Shown piece after piece: positions 1 to 8,629 of a stretch of DNA of 35,933 nt. The stretch is from Agrococcus sp. (GTDB lineage: Bacteria > Actinomycetota > Actinomycetes > Actinomycetales > Microbacteriaceae), in assembly GCA_031178105.1 (NCBI GenBank), contig JAPSJX010000015.1:1-35933 (forward strand), in the 5' to 3' direction. Within the stretch, counting starts at the first letter, position 1. Each line of letters opens with the position of its first letter. The notes below the pieces were generated by a model, which made no database searches, was not told where the DNA came from, and was given only the letters and a program-made list of their open reading frames with translations. The position numbers were made by a program, and so were the translations under genes.

Positions 1-5
1 CCACC

Positions 6-1001
6 ATGCCCAAGCCCCGGCTCTACTCCGGGATGCAGCCCTCGTCGGGCTCGCTCCACCTCGGCAACTACATCGGCGCGCTGCAGCAGTGGCGGCGCAT
101 GCAGGACGAGGTCGACGCGTTCTTCTCGATCGTCGACCTGCACGCGATCACGGTGCCGCAGGCACCGCAGGTGCTGCGCGAGCAGGTGCGCACGCTCGCG
201 GCGCAGTACATCGCCGGCGGCATCGACCCCGACCGCTCCTGCCTCTACGTGCAGTCGCACGTCGCCGCGCACGCGCAGCTCGCGTGGCTGCTCGGCACCA
301 TCACGGGCTTCGGCGAGGCGAGCCGGATGACGCAGTTCAAGGACAAGGCGGCGAAGGGCGGGCAGGATGCGGCGTCCGTCGGCCTCTTCACCTACCCCAT
401 CCTCATGGCCGCCGACATCCTGCTGTTCGACGCGGACGTCGTGCCGGTCGGCGACGACCAGAAGCAGCACGTCGAGCTGACGCGCGACCTGGCCGAGCGC
501 TTCAACAAGCGCTTCGGCAAGACCTTCACCGTGCCGAAGCCGGTCATCCTCGCGGGCGGCGCGCGCATCTACGACCTGCAGGCGCCCGAGGCGAAGATGT
601 CGAAGTCGGCCGACAACGACAAGGGCATCGTGTGGCTGCTCGACGATCCCGCGAAGACCGCGAAGAAGATCCGCTCGGCGGTGACCGACACCGAGGGCTC
701 GATCCGCGCCGACCGCGCGCAGAAGCCTGGCGTCACGAACCTGCTCGACATCCTGAGCGCGACGACCGGTCAGCCGGTCGCCGCGCTCGAGGCGGAGTTC
801 GAGGGGCAGGGCTACGGCGTCTTCAAGACGGCCGTCGCCGACGCCGTGGTGGCGGAGCTCGCACCGGTGCGCGAGCGGACGCTCGAGCTGCTCGACGACC
901 CCGCCGAGCTCGACCGGCTGCTCGCCGCCAACGCCGACCGCGCGGCAGCGGTCGCCGACGCGACGCTCCGGCGCGCGCTGGAGGCGATGGGCCTGCGATG
1001 A
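6..1001 (+). CDS. trpS: Tryptophanyl-tRNA synthetase
   Basis: Class I aminoacyl-tRNA synthetase that charges tRNA-Trp with tryptophan using ATP. The 331-residue product has the usual length of bacterial TrpS. It shows the N-terminal nucleotide-binding signature in the form SGSLHLGNY (the HIGH-type motif) within the first 25 residues, and the second class signature AKMSKS near residue 198. The start at base 6 gives the expected N-terminus, with the Rossmann fold beginning directly after [13 protein letters not shown]; the upstream promoter lies outside the window. The stop overlaps the start of the following acetyltransferase gene (ATGA), so the two are probably co-translated. Family identity is clear; only the upstream context is unknown. 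Confidence 0.97.
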   Translation: MPKPRLYSGMQPSSGSLHLGNYIGALQQWRRMQDEVDAFFSIVDLHAITVPQAPQVLREQVRTLAAQYIAGGIDPDRSCLYVQSHVAAHAQLAWLLGTITGFGEASRMTQFKDKAAKGGQDAASVGLFTYPILMAADILLFDADVVPVGDDQKQHVELTRDLAERFNKRFGKTFTVPKPVILAGGARIYDLQAPEAKMSKSADNDKGIVWLLDDPAKTAKKIRSAVTDTEGSIRADRAQKPGVTNLLDILSATTGQPVAALEAEFEGQGYGVFKTAVADAVVAELAPVRERTLELLDDPAELDRLLAANADRAAAVADATLRRALEAMGLR

Positions 1002-1588
1002 GCGCGCCCCCGGCCGGCCCCTCGCTGCCCGTGCTGGGCGGCTCGGTGCTGCTCACGGCGCTCCGCGAGGAGGACATCGATCGCATCGTCGAGGCGTGCT
1101 CGACGCCCGATGCCGAGCGGTTCCTGGACACGCCCTGGCCCTACCGCCGTGCGGACGCCGAGTCGTTCGTCCGGGAGTTCGCGCCGGCGGGCTGGCGGGG
1201 CGAGCACGACGAGCGCGTCTGGGCGATCCGCGAGTCGCTGCGCGGGCCGCTCGCCGGCGTGATCGGCCTGCGCGGCGAGCGCGCTGAGGTCGGCTACTGG
1301 CTGCACCCCGACGCGCAGGGGCGGGGCCTCATGGCGGATGCGCTCCGCACCCTCGTCGGGCATGCCGAGGGCTGCCTGACGTGGTCGGAGGTGCACTGGC
1401 GCTGCTTCGACGGCGACGTCGCCTCGATGCGCGTCGCGAAGGCGGCCGGCTTCTCCTACCTCGGCGCGCGCGAGGCGGAGGCCGAGGCCGACCGCTCTCG
1501 CACCCGCGGTCCCCGCCTGGAGCACCACGCGGTGCGCGTCGCCGGCGGCATGCCCCCCGGCGCCCGCCCGTGGCCTCCCCTCGACTGA
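998..1588 (+). CDS. GNAT family N-acetyltransferase
   Basis: A 196-residue protein of the GNAT acetyltransferase fold, transferring an acetyl group from acetyl-CoA to an amine. The acetyl-CoA pyrophosphate-binding loop is visible as [11 protein letters not shown], preceded by the beta-strand VGYWLHP typical of the RimJ/RimL-like ribosomal-protein or amino-acid acetyltransferases. The substrate cannot be read from the sequence. The chosen ATG at 998 overlaps the trpS stop by four bases (ATGA); reading-frame extensions further upstream run inside trpS and are not credible. The final residues are Pro/Arg/Gly rich. The gene ends 23 bases before a large inverted repeat that could act as its terminator. 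Confidence 0.85.
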   Translation: MSAPPAGPSLPVLGGSVLLTALREEDIDRIVEACSTPDAERFLDTPWPYRRADAESFVREFAPAGWRGEHDERVWAIRESLRGPLAGVIGLRGERAEVGYWLHPDAQGRGLMADALRTLVGHAEGCLTWSEVHWRCFDGDVASMRVAKAAGFSYLGAREAEAEADRSRTRGPRLEHHAVRVAGGMPPGARPWPPLD

Positions 1589-1611
1589 CCCCTCCCCGCC
1601 TCCCGCCCGCC

Positions 1612-1698
1612 GGGTGGTCACGACACGCCGCGACGGATGCGCGGGGCGGTCACGACGCGCCGCGTCGCCCCCTCCCGGGCGGCGTGTCGTGACCACCC
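1612..1698. repeat. Inverted repeat with 19-bp arms, copy 1
   Basis: Perfect arms GGGTGGTCACGACACGCCG (1612-1630) and its reverse complement (1680-1698) enclose 49 bases. Inside, a third degenerate copy of the arm in direct orientation begins near 1646 (GGCGGTCACGACGCGCC). The same arms occur again at 26180-26235. The position just after the acetyltransferase stop fits a terminator role, but sharing of exact arms between unlinked sites suggests a dispersed palindromic repeat family. Confidence 0.85.
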
Positions 1699-1770
1699 CA
1701 CGCCAGTGAACGGGCGGAGCGGCGGGCGGGAATGGGGTCGGGAGGGGGCGAGTTGTAGGGTGGCAGTGCA

Positions 1771-1910
1771 ACGTGCCCGGGGTCAGTGCAAGTCTGAACC
1801 GGCGGTGATAGTCCGCGACCCGTGAGCGCTGCTCGACTGCGAGCAGCACGATCGGCTGAGCTGGTGGAACTCCAGCACCGACGGTGAGAGTCCGGAGGGG
1901 AGGCGCACGT
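1771..1910 (+). ncRNA. FMN riboswitch (RFN element)
   Basis: Leader RNA that binds flavin mononucleotide and represses the riboflavin operon. The closing P1 helix is formed by ACGTGC (1771-1776) and GCACGT (1905-1910). Conserved blocks of the class are present in order: GGGGTCAGTG, GAACCGGCGGTGATAGTCCG, the CGACCCG strand, CTGGTGGAACTCCAG, ACCGACGGTGAGAGTCCGGA and GGGAGG. A variable stem (CTGCTCGACTGCGAGCAG) lies in the middle. A perfect 8-bp hairpin, GGGGTCGC-AC-GCGACCCC at 1911-1928, directly follows P1 and is the likely expression platform. The ribD ribosome-binding site is 20 bases further down. Confidence 0.95.
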
Positions 1911-1960
1911 GGGGTCGCACGCGACCCCTCGTTCCCCGCGCGCGTCCGGAGAGGAACGAC

Positions 1961-2977
1961 ATGGCAGGGAACCCCGTCGCAGAGCGCGACGCGATGGCCC
2001 GCGCCCGCGAGCTCGCGCGGCGCGGCCCCCGCGGCGTGAACCCGCAGGTCGGTGCCGTGCTCCTCTCCCCCGACGGACGGATGCTCGGCGAGGGCTGGCA
2101 CCGCGGCGCCGGCACGCCGCACGCCGAGGTCGACGCGCTGTCGCGGCTGCGCCCGGAGGAGGCGCGCGGCGCGACCGCCGTCGTCACCCTCGAGCCGTGC
2201 AACCACACCGGCCGCACGGGACCGTGCGCCGAGGCGCTGCTCGCCGCCGGCATCCGGCGAGTGGTGTACGCGTCCGCCGATCCGGGCGAGGCGTCGAGCG
2301 GCGGCGCGGCGCGGCTCGGGTCCGCCGGCGTCGACGTCGACCGGCTCGACGAGGGCGAGGGCGACGCGCTCATCGCCGACTGGCTGTTCGTGCAGCGCAC
2401 CGGCCGGCCGCGCGTGACGGTGAAGTGGGCGCAGTCGCTCGACGGCCGCGCCGCCGCGGCCGATGGCACGAGCCGCTGGATCACCGGACCGGAGGCGCGT
2501 GCCCACGTGCACCGCGAGCGCAGCGCGCACGACGCGATCGCGGTCGGCACCGGCACCGTGCTCGCCGACGATCCGCTGCTCACCGCCCGCCTGGACGACG
2601 AGCCCGAGGCGCCGCAGCCCCTTCCCGTCGTCTTCGGCGCCCGCGAGATCCCGGCCGACGCCGCCGTCCGGCAGCACCCGCGCGGCCTCCGCACCGCCGG
2701 CCACGACCTCGAGCGCGAGCTCTTCGGCCTCGCCGCCGCCGGGCTCCAGACGCTCTACGTCGAGGGCGGACCGACGCTCGCGAGCGCCTTCCTGCGCGCC
2801 GGGCTCGCCGACCGCCTCACCGTCTACCTCGCGCCGACGCTCCTCGGAGGTCCGCGCACCGTGCTCGACGACATCGGCGTCGGCACGATCGACGAGCAGC
2901 GACGCCTCACGGTGACGCGGCTCGAGCAGCTCGGCCGCGACCTCCTGGTCGAGGCCACGACAGGGAAAGAGCACTGA
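1961..2977 (+). CDS. ribD: Bifunctional riboflavin deaminase/reductase RibD
   Basis: Catalyses two successive riboflavin steps: deamination of the pyrimidinone product of GTP cyclohydrolase II, and NADPH-dependent reduction of its ribosyl chain. The 338-residue protein has an N-terminal CMP/dCMP-deaminase-like zinc domain, with HAE at residues 54-56 and zinc cysteines C80 and C89 in PCNHTGRTGPC. The C-terminal reductase domain begins near VTVKWAQSLDGR and contains the ITGPEAR and YVEGGPTLASAF segments. The start is set by GGAGAGGA at 1948-1955, five bases before the ATG. It is the first gene behind the FMN riboswitch, and its stop shares one base with the ribE start. Confidence 0.96.
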   Translation: MAGNPVAERDAMARARELARRGPRGVNPQVGAVLLSPDGRMLGEGWHRGAGTPHAEVDALSRLRPEEARGATAVVTLEPCNHTGRTGPCAEALLAAGIRRVVYASADPGEASSGGAARLGSAGVDVDRLDEGEGDALIADWLFVQRTGRPRVTVKWAQSLDGRAAAADGTSRWITGPEARAHVHRERSAHDAIAVGTGTVLADDPLLTARLDDEPEAPQPLPVVFGAREIPADAAVRQHPRGLRTAGHDLERELFGLAAAGLQTLYVEGGPTLASAFLRAGLADRLTVYLAPTLLGGPRTVLDDIGVGTIDEQRRLTVTRLEQLGRDLLVEATTGKEH

Positions 2978-3588
2978 TGTTCACCGGCATCATCGAAGAG
3001 CTCGGCGAGATCGTCTCGTTCGAGCGCAGTGGGGAGGCGTGGCGCCTCACCGTCCGCGGCCCGCTCGCCGTCAGCGACGCATCCCACGGCGACTCCATCG
3101 CCGTGAACGGGCTCTGCCTGACCGTCGTCGACCGGACGGCGGATGCCTTCACAGCCGACGTCATGCAGATCTCGGTCGACATGTCGACGCTCGCCGACCG
3201 CAGGCCGGGCGACCGCGTCAACCTGGAGCGCGCGGCCGCGGCCGGCGACCGGCTCGGCGGCCACATCGTGCAGGGCCACATCGACGGCACCGCGGAGGTG
3301 CTGTCGATCGCGGAGGGCGACGGGCAGCGCACCGTGCGCATCTCGCTCGACCCCGAGCACGCGCACCTCGTGGTGCGCAAGGGGTCGATCGCCGTCGACG
3401 GCATCAGCCTGACGGCCTCCGCCGTGAGCGGCCCCGACGAGGCGCAGCAGTGGTTCGAGGTCTCGCTCATCCCCGAGACGCTCGCATCGACGACGCTCGG
3501 CTTCCGCGCCGTCGGCGACCGCGTGAACCTCGAGACCGACATCATCGCGCGTCACGTCGAGCGCATGCTCCAGCGGGAGGCCTCATGA
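2977..3588 (+). CDS. ribE: Riboflavin synthase alpha subunit
   Basis: Dismutates two molecules of 6,7-dimethyl-8-ribityllumazine to riboflavin plus the pyrimidine intermediate. The 203-residue product consists of two tandem lumazine-binding barrels. The first starts with the hallmark MFTGIIEELG and contains VNGLCLTV; the second carries the repeated elements GHIVQGHIDGTA and VDGISLTA. The length matches the family. The ATG overlaps the ribD stop by one base (TGATG) and is preceded by AGGGAAAGAG. The stop overlaps the ribBA start (ATGA). The gene is called ribC or ribE depending on the naming scheme. Confidence 0.96.
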   Translation: MFTGIIEELGEIVSFERSGEAWRLTVRGPLAVSDASHGDSIAVNGLCLTVVDRTADAFTADVMQISVDMSTLADRRPGDRVNLERAAAAGDRLGGHIVQGHIDGTAEVLSIAEGDGQRTVRISLDPEHAHLVVRKGSIAVDGISLTASAVSGPDEAQQWFEVSLIPETLASTTLGFRAVGDRVNLETDIIARHVERMLQREAS

Positions 3589-4853
3589 GCATCACCACCA
3601 TCGACGAGGCCATCAAGGCGCTGCGCGAGCGCAAGCCCGTGATCGTCGTCGACGACGAGGGTCGCGAGAACGAGGGCGACCTCATCATGTCCGCGCAGCT
3701 CGCGACGGCCGAGCAGGTCGCCTTCATGGTGCGCCACACCTCGGGATACCTGTGCGCGCCGCTCACGGCCGAGCGCGCCGACACCCTCGCGCTGCCGCTC
3801 ATGGTGCTCGACAACGAGGATGCGCGCCAGACGGCCTACACGATCACCGTCGACGCCGCCGACCGCGACTCGACCGGCATCTCCGCCGATGACCGCGCGC
3901 ACACCCTGCGCGTGCTCGCCGACCCGGCGTCGACGCCGGCGAGCCTCCGTCGCCCCGGGCACATCGTGCCGCTGCGCGCGGTCGAGGGCGGCGTGCGCGA
4001 GCGCAAGGGGCACACCGAGGCCGCTGTCGAGCTCATGACCCTCGCGGGCCTCGAGCCGGTCGCGGTCATCGGCGAGCTCGTCGAGGACTCCGGCGAGATG
4101 CGCAGGCTGCCCTCCCTCATCGCCTTCGGCGAGGAGCACGACCTGCCGGTCATCACGATCGAGGACCTCGTCGAGCACCTCGACGCCGGGGGGCTGCCGA
4201 CCGCCTGCGGCGGCGCCGACGAGGAGTCGGCGCGGGTCTCCTTCGAGGTCGAGACGCACGTGCCGACGCGCTTCGGCACGTTCCGCGTCGCCGCCTACCG
4301 CGACCGCCAGACCGGCGCCGACCACGTGGCGATCATCGCCGGCGACTCGCTCGCCGACGGTGCGCTCGTGCGCGTGCACTCGGAGTGCCTCACGGGTGAG
4401 GCGCTCCACTCGCTCAAGTGCGAGTGCGGTCCGCAGCTCGACGCGTCGCTCGCGCAGGTCCAGGAAGCCGGTGGCGGCATGGTCGTGTACCTCCGCGGCC
4501 ACGAGGGCCGCGGCATCGGCCTCATCAACAAGCTGCGCGCCTACCGGCTGCAGGAGGACGGGCTCGACACGCTCGACGCGAACCTCGCGCTCGGGCTGCC
4601 GGCCGACGCCCGCGAGTACGGCGCGGCCGCCGACATCATCCGCCAGCAGGGTGTGCAGTCGATCCGGCTGCTGTCGAACAACCCGTTCAAGCAGCAGCAG
4701 CTCGAGCAGCACGGCATCGCCGTCACGGAGCTCGTGCCGCTGCTGGTCGGCGTCGGCGAGCACAACGAGGAGTACCTGCAGGCGAAGCGCGACCGGATGG
4801 GCCACCAGCTCCCGGCCGTGATGGACACCCGCGACGAACAGGGAGATGACTGA
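3585..4853 (+). CDS. ribBA: Bifunctional DHBP synthase / GTP cyclohydrolase II RibBA
   Basis: Makes both precursors of lumazine: 3,4-dihydroxy-2-butanone 4-phosphate from ribulose 5-phosphate, and the opened pyrimidine from GTP. The 422-residue fusion has an N-terminal RibB domain (about residues 1-205) with VDDEGRENEGDL, TGISADDRAHT and GHTEAAVELM, and a C-terminal RibA domain with the zinc-ligand region SECLTGEALHSLKCECG and the RGHEGRGIGL segment. Translation is coupled to ribE by an ATGA overlap. Downstream ribH starts across or just after the stop. Both domains look intact. Confidence 0.96.
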   Translation: MSITTIDEAIKALRERKPVIVVDDEGRENEGDLIMSAQLATAEQVAFMVRHTSGYLCAPLTAERADTLALPLMVLDNEDARQTAYTITVDAADRDSTGISADDRAHTLRVLADPASTPASLRRPGHIVPLRAVEGGVRERKGHTEAAVELMTLAGLEPVAVIGELVEDSGEMRRLPSLIAFGEEHDLPVITIEDLVEHLDAGGLPTACGGADEESARVSFEVETHVPTRFGTFRVAAYRDRQTGADHVAIIAGDSLADGALVRVHSECLTGEALHSLKCECGPQLDASLAQVQEAGGGMVVYLRGHEGRGIGLINKLRAYRLQEDGLDTLDANLALGLPADAREYGAAADIIRQQGVQSIRLLSNNPFKQQQLEQHGIAVTELVPLLVGVGEHNEEYLQAKRDRMGHQLPAVMDTRDEQGDD

Positions 4854-4854
4854 G

Positions 4855-5337
4855 ATGGCTGGAGCAGGATCGCCCACGACGGGCGGGCTGGACGCGAGCG
4901 GGCTGCGGATCGCGGTCGTGCACGGACGCTGGCACGAGCAGATCGCCGCCGGACTGCTCGAGGGCGCGCGCCGCGCGCTCGCCGAGATGGGCGCCGAGGT
5001 GCTCGAGCTGCCGGTGCCGGGCTCGTTCGAGCTGCCGGTGGTGGCGCAGGCTGCGCTCGAGGCGGGCGCAGACGGGGCGGTGGCGCTCGGCGTCATCATC
5101 CGTGGCGGCACCCCGCACTTCGAGTACGTCTCGCAGGCGGCGACGATGGGTCTCACGGAGGTGGCGGTGCGCACCGGGAAGCCGGTCGGCTTCGGCGTGC
5201 TCACCCTGGACGACGAGCAGCAGGGCATCGACCGGGCCGGCCTGCCCGGCTCGAAGGAGGACAAGGGCCGCGAGGCCGCGGAGGCGGTCGTCGAGGCCGC
5301 GCTCGCCCTGCGGTCGCTCCGCTCGCTCGAGGGGTAG
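4855..5337 (+). CDS. ribH: 6,7-dimethyl-8-ribityllumazine synthase
   Basis: Condenses the ribitylamino-pyrimidine with dihydroxybutanone phosphate to give lumazine, usually as an icosahedral or decameric shell. The 160-residue product has the expected length and carries GVIIRGGTPHFEYV with the catalytic-region histidine, and the PVGFGVLTLDDEQQ segment of the active site. Two in-frame ATGs exist, 4846 and 4855. I chose 4855 because AGGGAG lies nine bases before it, while the same element would touch the 4846 start. It is the last gene of the riboflavin operon and is followed by a hairpin at 5344-5362. Confidence 0.95.
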   Translation: MAGAGSPTTGGLDASGLRIAVVHGRWHEQIAAGLLEGARRALAEMGAEVLELPVPGSFELPVVAQAALEAGADGAVALGVIIRGGTPHFEYVSQAATMGLTEVAVRTGKPVGFGVLTLDDEQQGIDRAGLPGSKEDKGREAAEAVVEAALALRSLRSLEG

Positions 5338-5343
5338 CCGGCG

Positions 5344-5362
5344 ACGCGCGCGCTGCGCGCGT
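5344..5362 (+). terminator. Hairpin after the riboflavin operon
   Basis: An 8-bp GC-only stem, ACGCGCGC / GCGCGCGT, with a GCT loop lies seven bases after the ribH stop. There is no T tract, as is usual in this kind of genome, so the terminator call rests on position and stem only. Confidence 0.5.
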
Positions 5363-5380
5363 GCGCGTCCGGCCGGTCGC

Positions 5381-5386
5381 TAGGCT
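5381..5386 (+). promoter_or_regulatory. Possible -10 box of the MFS gene
   Basis: TAGGCT fits the actinobacterial TANNNT -10 pattern and lies between the ribH terminator and the MFS gene. It would give a leader of roughly 117 bases. No convincing -35 element is visible. Confidence 0.35.
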
Positions 5387-5509
5387 GGACTGCCGCCGAT
5401 CGGGACCGATGTCGCTCCCCGGGCGGCCGGAGCGCCACGAGCGCGCCGAGCGCCCGGGCCACACACCGGCGACGGGTGCGCGCAGACCTTCCATCCCCGG
5501 AGCATCCTC

Positions 5510-6877
5510 ATGTCCACGCCCACCACCGCAGCCAAGCCCACGGGCAAGGCCAACACGCCGCGCCGCGTCATCCTGGCGAGCCTCATCGGCACGTCGATCG
5601 AGTTCTACGACTTCTACGCGTACGCGACCGCGGCAGTGCTCGTCTTCCCTGCGCTGTTCTTCCCCGCCGACGACCCCACCGCGCAGCTGCTGTCGTCGTT
5701 CGCCGTCTTCGGCGTCGCGTTCATCGCCCGCCCCATCGGCTCGATCCTGTTCGGGCACTTCGGCGACCGCGTCGGCCGCAAGGCGACCCTGGTGGCGTCG
5801 CTCCTGACCATGGGCGTCGCGACGGTCCTCATCGGACTCCTCCCGACGGCGCTCACGCCCGGCTGGGAGATCGCGGCGCCGGCGCTGCTCGCGCTGCTGC
5901 GCTTCTGCCAGGGCCTCGGGCTCGGCGGCGAGTGGTCGGGTGCCGCGCTGCTCGCGACCGAGAACGCCCCCGCCGGCAAGCGCGCCGTCTGGGGCACGTT
6001 CCCGCAGCTCGGCGCCCCGATCGGCTTCATCCTCGCGAACGTCACCTTCATCGTCATCAGCTACACGATGTCGGCCGAGGCGTTCCAGGAGTGGGGCTGG
6101 CGCGTGCCGTTCCTCGCCTCCGCGGTGCTGCTCCTCGTCGGTCTGTGGGTGCGCCTGTCGCTGCTCGAGACGCCCGCGTTCACGCGCGTCGTCGAGCGCA
6201 ACGAGGTCGTGAAGCTGCCCCTCGCGCGCGTGTTCCGCCGCAACGGGGTGCAGCTGCTGCAGGGCACGTTCATCATGCTCGCGACGTACGTGCTCTTCTA
6301 CCTGATGACCGCGTTCACGCTCACCTACGGCACCGCCCCGAGCGACGCGCCGGTGCCGGGGCTCGGCTACGCGCGCATCGACTTCCTCTGGATGCTCATC
6401 GCGGGCGTCGTCTTCTTCGGCGTGTTCACGCTCGTCGCCGGGCCGCTCGCGGAGCGCTTCGGTCGCCGGAAGATGCTCGCTGTGGTGACGGTCGGCATCG
6501 TCGCGTTCGGCCTCCTCTGGGTGCCGCTGTTCTCGTCGGGCTTCGTCGGCACGATGGCCATGCTCGTGCTGGGCTTCTCGCTCATGGGGCTCACGTTCGG
6601 CCCGATGGCGGCGTTCCTGCCCGAGCTCTTCCCCAGCAACGTCCGCTACACCGGCTCGGCCATCGCGTACAACTTCTCGTCGATCCTCGGCGCGGCGCTC
6701 GCGCCCTTCATCGCCGTGGCGCTCTGGCGCGCGGCCGGCGGCTCGACGCTGCTCGTGGGCCTGTACCTCGCCGCTGCGGGCGCGATCACGTTCGTCGCGC
6801 TCATGCTCACGAAGGAGACCCGCGACCGGGAGTACGTCGAGAACAGCTCCGTCGTGATCGCGGCCGAGGAGCCGTGA
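5510..6877 (+). CDS. MFS transporter, metabolite:H+ symporter (MHS) type
   Basis: A 455-residue, twelve-helix major facilitator of the MHS subfamily, which imports organic acids or related solutes with protons. The family signature begins in helix 1 (TSIEFYDFYAYATAAVLVFPALFFP); the loop between helices 2 and 3 reads GHFGDRVGRKATL, and a second charged loop is GPLAERFGRRKML. The start is supported by GGAG eight bases upstream of the ATG. The substrate cannot be inferred. It is transcribed alone, between the riboflavin terminator and a strong hairpin at 6900-6925, and converges on surE. Confidence 0.9.
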   Translation: MSTPTTAAKPTGKANTPRRVILASLIGTSIEFYDFYAYATAAVLVFPALFFPADDPTAQLLSSFAVFGVAFIARPIGSILFGHFGDRVGRKATLVASLLTMGVATVLIGLLPTALTPGWEIAAPALLALLRFCQGLGLGGEWSGAALLATENAPAGKRAVWGTFPQLGAPIGFILANVTFIVISYTMSAEAFQEWGWRVPFLASAVLLLVGLWVRLSLLETPAFTRVVERNEVVKLPLARVFRRNGVQLLQGTFIMLATYVLFYLMTAFTLTYGTAPSDAPVPGLGYARIDFLWMLIAGVVFFGVFTLVAGPLAERFGRRKMLAVVTVGIVAFGLLWVPLFSSGFVGTMAMLVLGFSLMGLTFGPMAAFLPELFPSNVRYTGSAIAYNFSSILGAALAPFIAVALWRAAGGSTLLVGLYLAAAGAITFVALMLTKETRDREYVENSSVVIAAEEP

Positions 6878-6899
6878 TCGACCCTCGCTGACCGACGTC

Positions 6900-6925
6900 G
6901 GGGCCGCGCCGCTGGGCGCGGCCCC
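6900..6925. terminator. Bidirectional terminator between MFS gene and surE
   Basis: A perfect 11-bp stem, GGGGCCGCGCC / GGCGCGGCCCC, with a GCTG loop lies between two converging genes, 22 bases after the MFS stop and 9 bases beyond the surE stop. It can serve both strands. Confidence 0.85.
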
Positions 6926-6934
6926 GCTGTCGTC

Positions 6935-7693
6935 TCAGCCGCCGGACGCCGCGAGCGCCCGCACCGCCGTGATCGTCGCGACGCCGGCGGCGAGCCGCTC
7001 CATGTCGGTGCCGGGCGCCGCCGCCGCGCTGTGCTCCCGGATCGACAGGCGCACCTCGTCGCCGTCGAGCTCGGTCATCGTCGTCTGCACGATGCCGAAG
7101 GGCGCGAGCGGCGCGGTCGTCAGCGCGACCGCCTCGGGGTCGGCGACGTCCGGCACGTTGAGGTTGTGCACCGCTCCCGCAGGTGCCTGGAGCAGACCCG
7201 GGAGCGCTCGGGCCGCGAGCGCCGCGGCCGTCTCCCAGTGCTCGTCGCCGCCCTCGCGCAGGCCCACGTCGAGCGAGACGGCGAGCGCTCGCACGCCGCC
7301 CTGCCCGGCCGTGAGCGCCGCGCCGACGGTGCCCGAGTGCAGGATGGCGCTGCCGACGTTCGCGCCGCGGTTGATGCCGCTCAGGATCACGTCGGGCACC
7401 GGGCCGAAGGAGCCGTGCAGCGCGAGCAGCACGATGAGCGCCGGTGCCGCGTGCACCGCGTACGCCTCCCCCTCGTGCCCAGCGACCGCGCGCCGCTCCG
7501 AGCGCACCGTGCCCCTGCCGCCCGATGCCGTGACGGCCGTGCCCTGGGTGGCGATGATGGATGCGCTCGCCCCCGAGTGCTCGTGGGCCGGCGCGGCGAT
7601 CACCACCTCGAGCCCTGCCTCGGTCGCCGCGCGCGCGAGCGCGGCGAGCCCCGGCGAATCGATCCCGTCGTCGTTCGTGATGAGTGCGCGCAT
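6935..7693 (-). CDS. surE: 5'/3'-nucleotidase SurE
   Basis: Metal-dependent nucleoside monophosphate phosphatase of the SurE family, 252 residues. The N-terminus MRALITNDDGIDSPGL holds the two metal-binding aspartates D8 and D9. S40 sits in the HSGAS motif, and the SGINRGAN segment supplies the further metal-ligand asparagine. The substrate loop APAHEHSGA departs from the usual APxRxRSGxS form. Translation is coupled to the upstream kinase gene: the kinase stop and the surE ATG share one base (TGATG at 7693). The pairing with a PfkB kinase suggests a shared role in handling a phosphorylated nucleoside or sugar, which is inference. Confidence 0.92.
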   Translation of the reverse strand: MRALITNDDGIDSPGLAALARAATEAGLEVVIAAPAHEHSGASASIIATQGTAVTASGGRGTVRSERRAVAGHEGEAYAVHAAPALIVLLALHGSFGPVPDVILSGINRGANVGSAILHSGTVGAALTAGQGGVRALAVSLDVGLREGGDEHWETAAALAARALPGLLQAPAGAVHNLNVPDVADPEAVALTTAPLAPFGIVQTTMTELDGDEVRLSIREHSAAAAPGTDMERLAAGVATITAVRALAASGG

Positions 7694-8622
7694 CAGTCGT
7701 CCCCCTCGATGTCGTCCAGCTGCACCTGCTCCGCGATGGCGCGGATCGCCTCGGCGTCTCCGGTGCCGAGCCCGCGACGCGTGGCGTTGACCGCGCCTGC
7801 CGCCGCGCCCATGCGGATCGCCGCGTCGTGCGCGCCGCCGCCGGCGAGCACCGACGCGACGCCCGCCGCGTACGAGTCGCCGGCTCCACGCGTGTCGACG
7901 GGCTCGAGCTGCGGCGCCGACACGCGCCACGCGCCCCCGTCGCCGACCACGACGGAGCCGGCGTCGGCGCGCGTCACCGCGACGAGCGCGATGCCGGAGT
8001 CGTGCAGCTCGCGCGCGGCTGCCACGAGCTGCGCCTCGTCGTCGCCGTCGTCGACCCGGCCGTCGTCGACGAGCTCCTCGTGGCTGACCTTGAGCACGTC
8101 GACGCCGCCCTCGAGCGCCGCCGCGAGCCGCGGTCCGGCGAGGTCGACGAGCACGGGCGTGCCGAGCGCCCGCACGTCGCTCGCGAGGCGCCGGTAGACG
8201 TCGTGCTCGAGCACGTCGTCGCCGTCCGGGCCGGACAGGATCACGAGGTCGGCGCGAGCCGCCTCCCGCAGGGTCGCGGAGTAGAGGTCGTCGAGCGCGT
8301 GCCGCTCGAGGCGCTCGCCGTCCTCCTCGACGACCGCGACCCGCTCGCCGCCTCGGCGGTCGTGCACGTAGGCGGGGCTGATGCCCTCCCGCTCGATCGC
8401 GACGACCTCGAAGCCCTCCGCGTCGAGCAGGTGCCGGACGACGCCACCGACCTCGCCCGTCACCGAGCAGGTGACCACGGTGTCGACGCCGAGCGCGGTC
8501 AGCATCCGCGCCTGCCAGACGCCCTGACCGCCGACGTGGAGGTGGACGTCCGCCTCTCCGTGGAGGTCCTCGATCGTGACGGTGAGCGTCGGGGCGGGGG
8601 CGAAGATCAGCACGCGTGCCAT
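7693..8622 (-). CDS. PfkB-family sugar kinase, 1-phosphofructokinase-like
   Basis: A 309-residue ribokinase/PfkB-fold kinase. The C-terminal PfkB signature is present as TRGAGDSYAAGVAS, with the catalytic aspartate in GAGD and the anion hole next to it. The N-terminal architecture, beginning with VLIFAPAPTLTVTIED, resembles 1-phosphofructokinases. However, the substrate motif usually read as GGKGxNVA is GGQGVWQA here, so the substrate may not be fructose 1-phosphate. The ATG is preceded seven bases upstream by TAGGCT (8630-8635), consistent with a leaderless transcript covering pfkB and surE. Confidence 0.85.
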   Translation of the reverse strand: MARVLIFAPAPTLTVTIEDLHGEADVHLHVGGQGVWQARMLTALGVDTVVTCSVTGEVGGVVRHLLDAEGFEVVAIEREGISPAYVHDRRGGERVAVVEEDGERLERHALDDLYSATLREAARADLVILSGPDGDDVLEHDVYRRLASDVRALGTPVLVDLAGPRLAAALEGGVDVLKVSHEELVDDGRVDDGDDEAQLVAAARELHDSGIALVAVTRADAGSVVVGDGGAWRVSAPQLEPVDTRGAGDSYAAGVASVLAGGGAHDAAIRMGAAAGAVNATRRGLGTGDAEAIRAIAEQVQLDDIEGDD

Positions 8623-8629
8623 GCCCGCA

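Noticed and set aside
1637-1825. A 62-codon frame running from the inverted repeat into the riboswitch
   Set aside because: It overlaps the repeat and the conserved aptamer; sequence constraint there is explained by RNA structure.
812-2974. A 720-codon minus-strand frame across trpS, the GNAT gene, the riboswitch and ribD
   Set aside because: It crosses a riboswitch and unrelated genes on the other strand; composition is typical of antisense frames.
3552-5462. A 636-codon minus-strand frame opposite ribBA and ribH
   Set aside because: Antisense to two certain genes; no start signal and no domain.
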